Notes under the pieces: generated by a model
Seen by the model: only the letters and a program-made list of their open reading frames with translations
Told to the model about the DNA's origin: nothing
The model's database searches: none
Translations under genes and position numbers: made by a program
Shown here: piece after piece, positions 8,336 through 19,351 of the stretch
Layout of the letters: every line of letters begins with the position of its first letter
Position numbering within the stretch: position 1 is the stretch's first letter
Assembly: GCA_965248495.1 (NCBI GenBank)
Contig: CBDFJL010000003.1
Span: 806,001 to 870,000 of the forward strand
Origin: CAUYXS01 sp965248495
GTDB lineage: Bacteria; Chloroflexota; Dehalococcoidia; Lucifugimonadales; Australimonadaceae
Length of the DNA stretch: 64,000 nucleotides
Reading direction: 5' to 3'

Positions 8336-9409
8336 TCAGTCGATGGTCAGGCTCCTGATGTAGGCCGCAACGGCCGCGATCTCGTCGGCCGACAGCGCAC
8401 CTGCGAAGGTGGGCATCGTCTCGCGGTCCGCCCTGCCGCCCAGCAGGCCCTCCGGGATCGGCTTGATGGCGCGCAGGTCAGCGACCCATGCCTCGACGTT
8501 CTCCGTCGTGTTGTCCATGATGCCGGCGCCCATCGTGAGCCGCTCGCCGAAGAGCGAAAGGTCTGGACCGACCTTGCCACCCGCCGCGGTGCCGAAGATG
8601 GTGTGACACCGGCTGCAGCTTCCGACAAAGATCGCCTGGCCGCTGGACAGGAACGTGCCCTGCGGCGGCGGTGCCGGCGGCGCCTGGAGGGCATCCACCC
8701 ACCGCTCGAAGTCCGCGAGCGGGTCGACGATGACGCGAAAGCGCATCAGCGCATGGGCCAAGCCGCAGAACTCGGCGCACTGGCCATAGAAGACGCCGAC
8801 CTCGTTGGGCGTGAAGACGGGGAGGTCGTTGGGATGGTTGGGCACCGCGTCCACCTTGCCGATGAGCTGTGGCACCCAGAAGGAGTGGATCACATCGTCC
8901 GACTCCACGTGGATGGCGACCTCGCCCCCCACGGGAATGTGGATCTCGTTGGCGGTGGTCAAGGTCCCGCCGTCCGGGCCTAGCCCCTCGTAGTCGACCT
9001 CCCACCACCACTGGTGGGCGGTGACCGTGATGTGCAGCGCGTCCTCGGACGGCGACGCGGCCGCTCCGACGATGGCAAAGACCGTGGGCACGCCCACTAT
9101 CACCAGCGCGGCGATCGGCGCCAGCGTCCAGGTCACCTCGAGCGCGTTATTGCCGTGGATCTGGCGGGCGGGGACACCGGGTTTGGCGCGGAAACGGAAA
9201 AGCAGGTAGGCCATCGCGCCGAGCACCAGGGCCCCAATCGCGCCGGAAACCACGATGACCAGAATGTAGAGAGTCTGGATAGTGTCAGCCTGGTCGGACC
9301 GTGGCTCGAAGGTGGTCTGGGGGGCCGAGCAGGCGGCCAGGAACACCGCAAACACCACGACCAAAAGGGCGAGGCTCAGGGGACCGCGATGGTGGCTCAG
9401 GCGCCCCAT
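8336..9409 (-). CDS. ctaC: Cytochrome c oxidase subunit II with fused cytochrome c domain (caa3 type)
   Basis: Lipoprotein electron-entry subunit, 357 residues. A signal peptide ends in the lipobox LAAC (Cys27). Two transmembrane helices follow, then the cupredoxin CuA domain with VTAHQWWWEVDY, DDVIHSFWVPQL (CuA His) and GQCAEFCGLAHALM (two Cys, Glu, His and Met ligands, about residues 205-220). A Pro-rich linker leads to a C-terminal cytochrome c domain with CSRCH (about residues 264-268) and the distal Met in ETMPTFAG. The fusion means electrons can pass within the subunit to CuA, the caa3 hallmark. It is the first gene of the ctaCDEFG cluster. Confidence 0.95.
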   Translation of the reverse strand: MGRLSHHRGPLSLALLVVVFAVFLAACSAPQTTFEPRSDQADTIQTLYILVIVVSGAIGALVLGAMAYLLFRFRAKPGVPARQIHGNNALEVTWTLAPIAALVIVGVPTVFAIVGAAASPSEDALHITVTAHQWWWEVDYEGLGPDGGTLTTANEIHIPVGGEVAIHVESDDVIHSFWVPQLIGKVDAVPNHPNDLPVFTPNEVGVFYGQCAEFCGLAHALMRFRVIVDPLADFERWVDALQAPPAPPPQGTFLSSGQAIFVGSCSRCHTIFGTAAGGKVGPDLSLFGERLTMGAGIMDNTTENVEAWVADLRAIKPIPEGLLGGRADRETMPTFAGALSADEIAAVAAYIRSLTID

Positions 9410-9506
9410 GTACTTATCGGTCTCCGTCCGGGATTGAGGATGCCGTCGGCCTGGTGGCCGTGCCCCGCGAAGGGCTTGTTACGGATATCACAGGCCCGCA
9501 TGAGGG

Positions 9507-10508
9507 TCAATCTGCGAGGCCCAGGAATCGGAGGCAGTTTGCGGAGCCGATCGCCTCGATCTCGTCCGGGGTGAGCCCGAGAGCGTCGTACTCCTCGGCT
9601 GGGGTCTGCGGCCGGAACTGGAACGGGTAGTCGGAGCCCACCACCACCTGCGAGATGCCGACGGTGTCGATGAGCAGCCGCAGCGATTGGTTGCTGAACA
9701 GGATGTCGTCGTAGTACATCTGCCGTGCGTACTCGGTTGGCGTCTTGGCTGGCTTGTCACCCGCCCAGTTGTTGTGAAAGTAGCCGAGGCGCGGCAGTAT
9801 CTGGGACAGCGTGCCGCCGCCATGGCTGATGCAAACGCGCAGGTCGGGGCACGCCTCAAGCGTGCCCCCGCCGATGAGCGACGTCGCCGCAAGCGCCGCC
9901 TCGGTCGGGAAGCCAACGCCGTTCACCCAAGAGTTCGGACCCACGATGCGGTCGGTGAAGGTCGGGTGCTGGGAATGGATGAACACCGCCATCCCCAGCG
10001 ACTCCGCTTCCTTAAAGAAGGGCAGGAACTTTGGATCGCCGGGGCTGAGCCCCTGAATGTTGCTCAGTATCTCCACGCCCGGCAGCCCCAGGCCCTTGAG
10101 CGCGCTCAGCTCCTTGGCTGCCATGTCGACATCCTGGAGAGGCACGGCTCCCAGGCCGTAGAAGCGGTCGGGGTTGGCATCGACCATGCGGACGATGGTC
10201 TCGCTCAGGTAGCGTCCCAGCGCTAACCCGTCTTCGGGCTCCAACCGGTAGGCGAGCAGCTCGGGCATGGGTGACAGGACCTGGCGGTCGATGCCGAGGT
10301 CCGGCATCTCGGCGATGCGGCGGTCGTTGGACCAGCAGCGGTCGAGCACCGTGCGGAAGTTGCGGCCCGAAATAACGACGTTCGACTTGGCGAAGCCGGA
10401 GCCGTCGTCGGGCTGCGGCTCCATGCGCGGCCACAGGTCGCCGGCGGCCCGATTGCCGACGGGAGGGAAGTGCTCGGGCACGATGTGGGTATGCATGTCG
10501 ATGTTCAT
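9507..10508 (-). CDS. Amidohydrolase-2 family protein (ACMSD-like)
   Basis: Metal-dependent TIM-barrel hydrolase/decarboxylase of the amidohydrolase-related family that includes 2-amino-3-carboxymuconate-6-semialdehyde decarboxylase; 333 residues, cytosolic. Visible ligands are IDMHTHIVP (HxH, residues 6-8), VFIHSQHP (His near 177), CISHGGGTL (His near 228) and VVVGSDYPF (Asp near 290). The reaction is not certain: relatives decarboxylate or hydrolyse aromatic-derived acids. It is monocistronic, upstream of and divergent from the rRNA promoter. Two decayed genes of aromatic-ring-cleavage families sit elsewhere in the first 15 kb, which may be coincidence. Confidence 0.85.
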   Translation of the reverse strand: MNIDMHTHIVPEHFPPVGNRAAGDLWPRMEPQPDDGSGFAKSNVVISGRNFRTVLDRCWSNDRRIAEMPDLGIDRQVLSPMPELLAYRLEPEDGLALGRYLSETIVRMVDANPDRFYGLGAVPLQDVDMAAKELSALKGLGLPGVEILSNIQGLSPGDPKFLPFFKEAESLGMAVFIHSQHPTFTDRIVGPNSWVNGVGFPTEAALAATSLIGGGTLEACPDLRVCISHGGGTLSQILPRLGYFHNNWAGDKPAKTPTEYARQMYYDDILFSNQSLRLLIDTVGISQVVVGSDYPFQFRPQTPAEEYDALGLTPDEIEAIGSANCLRFLGLAD

Positions 10509-10692
10509 GGTTTTGTCCTCGCCGCGGCCTTCAGGGGTGGCCTGTGTCTTACGCTACCTCGCCGCGATGCTGAGCTCGGCCGACCTCGCTGGCGCTAGCG
10601 TGCGTACGGCGCCGCATTATCGCGGTCAGGCGCCGGAGGGTAAAGGTCGGGCTGGAGCAGGCCGTGGCCTGGCGGAGCGTGCCGTGGCGTCC
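10509..10692. other. Intergenic region before the rRNA promoter
   Basis: This 184-bp stretch between the amidohydrolase start and the rRNA promoter has no convincing coding frame. It holds the divergent upstream sequence for the amidohydrolase. I see no tRNA, 16S or 5S sequence in it. Confidence 0.5.
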
Positions 10693-10722
10693 TTGACACC
10701 CCAATAGGGGGCTCCCTATACT
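10693..10722 (+). promoter_or_regulatory. Sigma70-type promoter of the 23S rRNA operon
   Basis: A consensus -35 box TTGACA (10693-10698) is separated by 18 bp from TATACT (10717-10722). It would start transcription near 10730, about 170 nt before the mature 23S 5' end. It is the best promoter match near the rRNA gene. Confidence 0.75.
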
Positions 10723-10861
10723 TGCGCGTGGCCCTACGGAGGGCGGGGAGCGAGCACGGCGTTGGAAGTCGCCCTACCCACATAGCGTTCTAGCGCAGGG
10801 TAGCGTTGCTTGCGAGGCGGCGGCACGGAGATCCCGGCCGTCGTCTTTGTACGTTAACAAG

Positions 10862-10883
10862 GGAATATCGAGCGAGCGAGAGC
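10862..10883 (+). other. 5' arm of the 23S processing stem
   Basis: This segment is complementary, with about three mismatches over 21 bases, to 13900-13920 downstream of the 23S gene (core CGAGCGAGCGAGAGC against GCTCTTGCTCGCTCG). Such helices enclosing 23S are the usual RNase III substrate. The pairing also fixes the gene limits. Confidence 0.75.
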
Positions 10884-10897
10884 ATCAACGCTTGTTG

Positions 10898-13891
<2,994 letters not shown>

Positions 13892-13899
13892 AAACATTC

Positions 13900-13920
13900 G
13901 CTCTTGCTCGCTCGATTTCC
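13900..13920 (+). other. 3' arm of the 23S processing stem
   Basis: Pairs with 10862-10883 (see that entry). It lies nine bases beyond the mature 3' end and before the downstream tRNA, so cleavage here would separate pre-23S from the tRNA precursor. Confidence 0.75.
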
Positions 13921-13978
13921 TTTGCTAGCGCACAAAGGCGCACCGCCCCTCTACCCAGAGATGCGGCCGCCGCCTCGG

Positions 13979-14053
13979 TGCGGGGTGGAGCAGTGGCAGC
14001 TCGTCGGGCTCATAACCCGAAGGTCGTTGGTTCGAGTCCAACCCCCGCTACCA
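13979..14053 (+). tRNA. Initiator tRNA-fMet (CAT)
   Basis: A 75-nt cloverleaf with the CCA end encoded. The anticodon loop CTCATAA gives CAT. Two features mark it as the initiator. Three consecutive G-C pairs (GGG/CCC) close the anticodon stem. The acceptor stem begins with a mismatched 1:72 position (T1 opposite T72) before the GCGGGG/CCCCGC pairs, which blocks elongation use and permits formylation. It is 87 bp behind 23S and followed by a terminator, so it is co-transcribed with the rRNA. Confidence 0.95.
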
Positions 14054-14065
14054 GACAACGAAGCA

Positions 14066-14095
14066 GAAAAGGCCTCCCAACTTGGGAGGCCTTTT
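14066..14095 (+). terminator. Rho-independent terminator of the 23S-tRNA unit
   Basis: A near-perfect 14-bp inverted repeat (GAAAAGGCCTCCCA and its complement) with a two-base loop. The 3' arm ends in CTTTTCTC, giving the T-rich tail. It lies 12 bp after the tRNA CCA. Confidence 0.9.
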
Positions 14096-14115
14096 CTCGT
14101 GTCGCGCGTCCGAGC

Positions 14116-14295
14116 CTACGGGGTAGGTGGGGCCATCGCGAGGAACGCCGCCTTTGCGCGCTCCAGCGCACCGCTCAGGTCCACGATCGGCGTGATCTCG
14201 GTCTCCGAGAACGGCCCAAAGGGGAACTCCGCCATGATGGCGTCCAACTCTTCCAGTGACGCGACATCGAGGACGGTGTCTCCCCCATGGCCCGC
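14116..14295 (-). pseudogene. Probable remnant of a muconolactone-isomerase-like gene
   Basis: The minus-strand frame ends at 14116 and its last ~55 residues look protein-like: GGDTVLDVASLEELDAIM then FPFGPFSETEITPIVDL. This matches the C-terminal half of the dimeric alpha-beta barrel of muconolactone isomerase or YciI-like proteins (their LP-F-Y-x-x-I-E-V-T-P-L end). Upstream the frame runs antisense into the RidA gene, leaving no room for a normal N-terminal half. I read it as a 3' remnant; a very short intact gene is less likely. Confidence 0.4.
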
Positions 14296-14358
14296 GCCGT
14301 AGCGGGAGAACGGCGGTCGGTATATGGTGCGGCGAACCTCGCCGGACGCGTGAGCACC

Positions 14359-14808
14359 ATGGCGCACGAACACACCAACCCACCGGGCCTGAACCCGCCG
14401 CCATCCGGCATGTACACCCACGTGGTCAAGACCGGCCCGCACGTCTACGTCTCGGGCCAGCTCGCGTTCGATGCCGAGGGCAACCTCGTCGGCGGTGCCG
14501 ACGTCGCCGCGCAGTATCGTCAGGTCTGGGCCAACGTCACAATCGCCCTCGCGTCGGCGGGCGCGACGATGGACGACGTGGTCCGGACCACGACCTACAT
14601 CGTCGGCCAGGACAACATCCAAGCCGTCCGTGGCGTGCGCCAGGAGGTCAACCCGCAGCCGCCCCCGGCCAGCACCCTCATCGCGGTCGCCGGCCTGGCC
14701 AACCCCGCGTGCCTGGTCGAGGTCGACGCCGTCGCGATCATTGGAGCGCGCGTCGGGGGAGCGGGCGGCGGGCCGGGCGCCGAAGGGCCGAAGGAGCGAA
14801 CCGCATGA
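14359..14808 (+). CDS. RidA family (YjgF/YER057c/UK114) protein
   Basis: Small cytosolic protein (149 residues) of the RidA family, members of which hydrolyse reactive enamines/imines or act as deaminases in N-heterocycle catabolism. Features are HVYVSGQLAFDAEGNLVG, the A-QYRQVWANVTIALASAG helix, and VRTTTYIV. The usual catalytic Arg before the last strand is not clearly conserved here (VNPQPPPASTLIAVAGLANP), so enamine hydrolase activity is uncertain. The Gly-rich tail is unusual. The ATG at 14359 is chosen because upstream in-frame sequence overlaps the antisense remnant. It is the first gene of a five-gene operon and overlaps xpt by four bases. Confidence 0.82.
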   Translation: MAHEHTNPPGLNPPPSGMYTHVVKTGPHVYVSGQLAFDAEGNLVGGADVAAQYRQVWANVTIALASAGATMDDVVRTTTYIVGQDNIQAVRGVRQEVNPQPPPASTLIAVAGLANPACLVEVDAVAIIGARVGGAGGGPGAEGPKERTA

Positions 14809-15482
14809 AGGAACTGGTCGAGCGCATTCACGCCGAGGGCCGGGTGGTCGGCGAGGGGATGTTGAAGGTTGACACCTTCCTGAACCACCAAGTGGACCTC
14901 GGCTTGATCGAACGGATCGCCCAGGAATTCGCCGGGCGCTTCGCCGGGGCAGGGGCCACCCAAGTCGTGACGGTCGAAGCCTCAGGGATAGCCCCCGCGC
15001 TCTTCACTGCGCGCGCGCTGGGCCTCCCGTTCGTGTTCGCGAAGAAGTCACTGCCCACCACGATCTCCGAGGGCGTCTACTCGAGCCAAATCCAGTCGTT
15101 CACCAAGAACAAAGTCTTCGACGTCACCGTGGGTCGCCACCTCCTCCACTCCGGCGACAGGCTGTTGGTCATCGACGACTTCCTGGCGCATGGTAGTACC
15201 GTCATTGGGCTGATCGACATCGCCGCGCAGGCCGGCGCGAGTGTCGTCGGCGTCGGCATCGTGGTCGCGAAGGCCTTCCAGGGCGGGGAGCAGGCGCTGA
15301 TTGGCACCGGTATCGACCTGTTCTCGCTGGTCGTCGTCGACCGAATGTCCGGTGGACGCTACCGGCTACGGGGCCACGACGGTAGCGTGTTCGAGGGCTC
15401 GATCGACGACGGTGGCCGGCTGGAGCCCGCAGCGCTGGGCCGCGACGCCGTGGTTACCGCCGGCCAGGCTCAGGAGGGCTAG
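14805..15482 (+). CDS. xpt: Xanthine phosphoribosyltransferase
   Basis: Purine salvage enzyme that transfers xanthine onto PRPP to give XMP; cytosolic homodimer. The 225-residue protein follows Bacillus Xpt closely: LKVDTFLNHQVDLGLIERI, the VTVEASGIAPALFTARALG pyrophosphate loop, VFAKKSLPTT, the PRPP motif VLVIDDFLAHGST-like LLVIDDFLAHGS (about residues 119-130), AGASVVGVGIVVAKAFQGG. The C-terminus is about 30 residues longer than in Bacillus. The ATG overlaps the RidA stop (ATGA) and has AAGGAG nine bases upstream. No purine riboswitch is seen. Its place beside creatininase and deaminase-like genes suggests it recovers the purine product of that pathway. Confidence 0.92.
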   Translation: MKELVERIHAEGRVVGEGMLKVDTFLNHQVDLGLIERIAQEFAGRFAGAGATQVVTVEASGIAPALFTARALGLPFVFAKKSLPTTISEGVYSSQIQSFTKNKVFDVTVGRHLLHSGDRLLVIDDFLAHGSTVIGLIDIAAQAGASVVGVGIVVAKAFQGGEQALIGTGIDLFSLVVVDRMSGGRYRLRGHDGSVFEGSIDDGGRLEPAALGRDAVVTAGQAQEG

Positions 15483-15509
15483 CGCGGTCCGCCCGCAGCC
15501 GGCGCTCCC

Positions 15510-16901
15510 ATGGCATCCCGCGGCACATCGGCGAGGGACATTGACTGGGACGCCTTCGCGAAGGACCTGGGCTCGGTGCGACACACGCGCCAAGCGAGCG
15601 TGCTCGCGCGCCGGTCGCAGGACTTCTACTGGTTCAGCCCCATCCTGAAGGAGACGCTTGCGGGCGTGCGCGGCGACATCGTCGTCGAGCCGAGCAGCGA
15701 GGCCGAGGTCATTCACGCCGTGCGCACGTGCGTGCGCTACGGGGCGCCCCTGACCGTTCGGGGCGCCGGTACCGGCAACTATGGCCAGGCCATGCCCTTG
15801 GAAGGCGGCGTCGTGCTCGACACGAGACACCTCACCGCCGTGAAAGCGCTGGCCGATGGCATCATCTGCTGCGAGCCGGGACTGAAACTCGTCGACGCCG
15901 AGCGCGCGGCGCTGGGGCACGGCGGAGAGCTGCGGCTGTTCCCCTCAACCAAGCGGACGGCAACCGTTGGCGGCTTCATCGCCGGGGGCAGCTCGGGCAT
16001 CGGTGCGATCCAGCACGGCTACCTCAGCGATCCGGGCAACGTGCCGGGGCTCCGTGTCGTCACCATGGAGCCCGAGCCGCGGGTCGTCGAGCTGCGAGGG
16101 CCTGACGTGGGCAAAGTCGCCCACGCCTATGGCACGAACGGCGTCATCACCGAGGTGGAGCTGGCGCTGGCGCCCGCGGTCGCCTGGGTCGACGTGATCG
16201 TCGCGTTCGGCGGCCTCGAGGAGGCGCTGCGGTTCGCCCAGGCTTTGGCGGAGGACGGTGATATCGCCACGAAAGAGATTGGCGTCTTCGCTGCGTCCAT
16301 CCCACCGTACTTCCCCAACGTCGATGTCCCGGCCGGCAGGGCCGCGTGCATCCTGATGGTGGCCGAGCCGTCGATGGAGGCCCTCGCCAGACTGGTCGAT
16401 TCCCTTGGCGGTGAGGTCTGTTACACGAAGCACGACCCCGAGGCGGGCCGCACCAGGCCGCTGTACGAGTACACCTGGAACCACACAACGCTGCACGCCA
16501 TCAACGTGGACCCGTCCATCACCTACCTCCAGTCGCTCTTTCCGCCGGACGACGGCATCGCACCGATTCTGGCGATGCACGAGCACTTCGGCGACGAGGT
16601 GCCCATGCACCTTGAGCTCGTGCGGTGGCAGGGCGGAGTTGCCTACGCGGGCCTTCAGCTGGTGCGCTATACGACCCGCGAGCGCCTGTACGAGATCGTC
16701 CGCTATCACGAGGCGCACGGCGTGACAGTATTCGACCCGCACACGCACGTGCTCGAGGACGGTGGGATGAAGGTCGTCGACCTGCCACAGCTCGACTTCA
16801 AGCGGCAGGTCGACCCCCTGGGCCTGATGAACCCGGGCAAGATGCGGGGCTGGTGGGAGGACGGGGCGGTCCCCGGCCGCGACGTCGCGATCTTTCGATA
16901 A
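15510..16901 (+). CDS. FAD-binding oxidoreductase (FAD_binding_4/PCMH type)
   Basis: Flavoprotein oxidase/dehydrogenase of 463 residues, probably cytosolic. The PCMH FAD domain spans about residues 45-235: EPSSEAEVIHAVRTC, LTVRGAGTGNYGQAMP (pyrophosphate loop), VGGFIAGGSSGIGA, and YGTNGVITEVELAL. The C-terminal substrate domain ends in DFKRQVDPLGLMNPGKM, as in glycolate oxidase and alkyl-DHAP synthase relatives. The substrate is unknown. It sits 27 bp behind xpt in the operon, and its product may be the substrate or co-substrate of the next two hydrolases. Confidence 0.85.
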   Translation: MASRGTSARDIDWDAFAKDLGSVRHTRQASVLARRSQDFYWFSPILKETLAGVRGDIVVEPSSEAEVIHAVRTCVRYGAPLTVRGAGTGNYGQAMPLEGGVVLDTRHLTAVKALADGIICCEPGLKLVDAERAALGHGGELRLFPSTKRTATVGGFIAGGSSGIGAIQHGYLSDPGNVPGLRVVTMEPEPRVVELRGPDVGKVAHAYGTNGVITEVELALAPAVAWVDVIVAFGGLEEALRFAQALAEDGDIATKEIGVFAASIPPYFPNVDVPAGRAACILMVAEPSMEALARLVDSLGGEVCYTKHDPEAGRTRPLYEYTWNHTTLHAINVDPSITYLQSLFPPDDGIAPILAMHEHFGDEVPMHLELVRWQGGVAYAGLQLVRYTTRERLYEIVRYHEAHGVTVFDPHTHVLEDGGMKVVDLPQLDFKRQVDPLGLMNPGKMRGWWEDGAVPGRDVAIFR

Positions 16902-16926
16902 GCAATCTGTCGATCCGCGAGGAAAC

Positions 16927-17742
16927 ATGGCAGCCGGACCACGGCGATATTGGTGGGACATGACGCGCCCTGAGGTTGAGGCACTGGACACCGAGCGCGT
17001 CATCGCGGTGCTCCCGGTCGGTGCCGTCGAGTCGCACGGGCCGCACATGCCCGTAGGCGCCGACGCCATGCTCAACGAGGCGATGCTGAAGCGCGTGTGG
17101 GAGCTGGTGCCCGCCGACCTGCCCGTGACGGCCCTGCCGAACCTCCACGTGGGCATGAGCGAGGAGCACATCGACTTCCCCGGCACCATCATGCTGGAGG
17201 CCGAGACGCTGATCGACGTGTGGACCGAGACCGCGGCAAGCCTAGCTCGCGCGGGTGTGCGCAAGCTCGTGCTGTTGAACAGCCACGGCGGACAGGCGGG
17301 CGTGGCCGACATCGTCACACGTAGGCTGAGGATCAAGTACGGGATGATGGTCTTCATCGTGCACTGGTTCCGCTTTCCGCCGCCCGAGGGGCTGTTCAGC
17401 GAGGACGAGCGCCTGCACGGCATCCACGGCGGTGAGGTCGAGACCTCGCTGATGCTCCACGTGCGCCCCGACCTGGTGGATATGAGCAAGGCAGCGGACT
17501 TCGTCCCACTGGGCGCGCGCATGGCCGCGGTATACGAGCACATCCGCCCCACTGGCTCGGCGGTGTCATTCGGTTGGAAAACTCAAGACCTGAACCTGGC
17601 GGGTGCGGCTGGCAACGCCGCCAACGCCGATGCGGAGCGCGGCCGACTGACCTTCGAGGCCGCAGCCCGGCAAACGGCCGAGGTTCTCGAGGAGATCGAC
17701 CGCCTGCCGCTGAGCACGCTCCAGGAACGCGGTGGACGCTAG
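16927..17742 (+). CDS. Creatininase family amidohydrolase
   Basis: Metal-dependent cyclic-amide hydrolase of the creatininase family (creatinine amidohydrolase, MftE peptidase and FAPy deformylase-like enzymes), 271 residues, cytosolic. Metal ligands are visible: LPVGAVESHGPHMPVGADAM (Glu, His, Asp; residues about 32-50), VLLNSHGGQ (His near 120) and IHGGEVETSLML (Glu near 178). The family includes formamidopyrimidine deformylases of riboflavin/F420 pathways, so creatinine is only one candidate substrate. The stop overlaps the GTG start of the next gene by 11 bases, which argues for coupled translation. Confidence 0.87.
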   Translation: MAAGPRRYWWDMTRPEVEALDTERVIAVLPVGAVESHGPHMPVGADAMLNEAMLKRVWELVPADLPVTALPNLHVGMSEEHIDFPGTIMLEAETLIDVWTETAASLARAGVRKLVLLNSHGGQAGVADIVTRRLRIKYGMMVFIVHWFRFPPPEGLFSEDERLHGIHGGEVETSLMLHVRPDLVDMSKAADFVPLGARMAAVYEHIRPTGSAVSFGWKTQDLNLAGAAGNAANADAERGRLTFEAAARQTAEVLEEIDRLPLSTLQERGGR

Positions 17743-19045
17743 CCCCGATCGGCTGGTCATTCGCGGGGCGGCGCTCCTGGTCACCGTCGACCCGGAGCTG
17801 GGCCACGGCCCGCTGGGCACGCTTGAGAACGCCGACGTCCTCATCGACGGCGGCGTCATCGTTGGCGTTGGCCACGACCTAGAGGCTGCTGGGGCCACGG
17901 TCGTTGATGCTTCCGGCCGCATCGTCATGCCCGGCTTCGTCGATGCGCACGACCACTTGTGGCAGTCCCTCATCCGCGGCTGCCGTACCGACGGCAATGT
18001 GCTGGAGTGGCTGGACGACTGCGTATTCGCGGTGGCTCGCGCCGGGCTGTCGGAGGACGAGGCGCGTGCGGGGGTGCGGCTCAGCACCCTGGGGCTGGTG
18101 CGCACCGGCGTGACAACCGTCCTGGACTGGTCGCACAGCTTTACCCCGGCCTTCGTGCGGGGCAACCTCGCGGCCCTGGCCGAATCGGGGCTGCGCCACG
18201 TCTACGGCTACTACGGCAATGAGCGCCCCGAGACGCTCGAAGACATCTCCCGTATTGCGTCACTTGTCGGGCTGGGCGGGCTGGCCGGGCTCCACGTCTG
18301 CTCGCACCCCGACATCGCGCAGGTATCGACGCTCCGAGGCCTCGCTGAGGTGGCGGCGAGGCTGGGCGCGCGCTTCGACGTTCACCTGCTGGAGAGCGCC
18401 ACGCAGCGCGAGGAGCGCCCCGTGGAGGTGCTGGTGCAGGCGGGCGCGATGGGACCAGGCCTCGTGGCCGACCACGCCGTGCACCTCAGCGAGGACGAGA
18501 TCGAAACGCTTGCGCGGGCCGGTGCCGCCGTCGCCCACAATCCGTTGAGCAACATGCGGCTGGCATCCGGCATCGCGCCGGTGCCGCAACTGCGTGACGC
18601 GGGCGTCAGGCTGGGCCTCGGCCTGGACGGCGGTACCAACGACGTGCCGGACACCTTCGCCAGCATGCGTGCGGCGGTCGGGCTCCAGCGCGCACGCTCG
18701 CTCGACCCGCGCGTCTACCCTGGGACGGCTGACGCCATACGGTTGGCGACGATGGGCGGCGCTGAGGTGCTGGGCCTTGGAGACGTTGTTGGGTCGCTCA
18801 CGCCGGGCAAGCAGGCGGACCTCATCGTGCTCGACCCCACGTGGCCCGGCTTTGCCCCCCGGTGGGACTGGCTGAGCCAGCTGGTCTTCAGCGCACAGCC
18901 GCAGATGGTGGAGGCGGTCTACGTTGGAGGGCGAGCCCTCATGCGGGACGGGCGCATCGTCGGTGTCGACGTCGCCGAGGTCACGGCGGCGGCTACGGCC
19001 GCGTCCGTGGCGCTTCAGGGGCGCATGGGGCGCACGCCCGGCTAG
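17732..19045 (+). CDS. Amidohydrolase, deaminase-like (AtzA/TrzN/8-oxoguanine deaminase group)
   Basis: Zinc or iron hydrolase of 437 residues in the cytosine-deaminase-like amidohydrolase subfamily. Visible ligands are MPGFVDAHDHLWQSL (HxH near residue 70), FDVHLLES (His near 218), LVADHAVHLSE (His near 246) and LGLDGGTNDVP (Asp near 297). The final KQADLIVLDP is the usual small beta-domain return. Such enzymes deaminate or dechlorinate s-triazines, guanine or 8-oxoguanine. Beside xpt, a purine or oxidised purine substrate is plausible but not shown. The GTG start at 17732 lies inside the preceding gene; it is the operon's last gene. Confidence 0.85.
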   Translation: MDASPDRLVIRGAALLVTVDPELGHGPLGTLENADVLIDGGVIVGVGHDLEAAGATVVDASGRIVMPGFVDAHDHLWQSLIRGCRTDGNVLEWLDDCVFAVARAGLSEDEARAGVRLSTLGLVRTGVTTVLDWSHSFTPAFVRGNLAALAESGLRHVYGYYGNERPETLEDISRIASLVGLGGLAGLHVCSHPDIAQVSTLRGLAEVAARLGARFDVHLLESATQREERPVEVLVQAGAMGPGLVADHAVHLSEDEIETLARAGAAVAHNPLSNMRLASGIAPVPQLRDAGVRLGLGLDGGTNDVPDTFASMRAAVGLQRARSLDPRVYPGTADAIRLATMGGAEVLGLGDVVGSLTPGKQADLIVLDPTWPGFAPRWDWLSQLVFSAQPQMVEAVYVGGRALMRDGRIVGVDVAEVTAAATAASVALQGRMGRTPG

Positions 19046-19062
19046 GCGCTTGCGCAGCTGTG

Positions 19063-19170
19063 CTAGCCCTGGGCGGGCAGCGAGGCGAAGACGACCAGCG
19101 GTAGCGCGGCGATGGACAGTCGCACGACCTCCCTGGCCAGCCCTGCTCGCAGTGCGGTTGCCTTCGTCAT
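19063..19170 (-). CDS. Small hydrophobic protein, 35 residues
   Basis: A short minus-strand frame with a good ribosome binding site (GGAGGCGACC directly before ATG). It encodes MTKATALRAGLAREVVRL followed by a hydrophobic stretch SIAALPLVVFASLP: a charged amphipathic start and one short membrane-compatible segment. It lies between the convergent end of the amidohydrolase operon and thyX. No family is recognised. It could be a small membrane protein or a chance frame; the strong Shine-Dalgarno is the main support. Confidence 0.4.
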   Translation of the reverse strand: MTKATALRAGLAREVVRLSIAALPLVVFASLPAQG

Positions 19171-19351
19171 TGGTCGCCTCCGTCGGCCCATCCGGGGGCC
19201 ATCGCGCTTAATGGCCGCACGCTAGCGCCGGGGGCGGGCGGCCCGAATCACCCCACGGGGTGAGCCCCGGATGAACTTCGGGCTAGGCCGAAACATAAGA
19301 GGCCAGCGCGGCCTTGGGCCCCGAGAGCCCTTCGCCTATGATGCGAGCGCC

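Noticed and set aside
14700..14810. Purine riboswitch before xpt
   Set aside because: xpt starts inside the RidA stop codon in an operon; no aptamer-like fold or leader is present.
15945..17552. 535-codon minus-strand open frame
   Set aside because: Antisense to the FAD oxidase and creatininase genes, which both have full family signatures.
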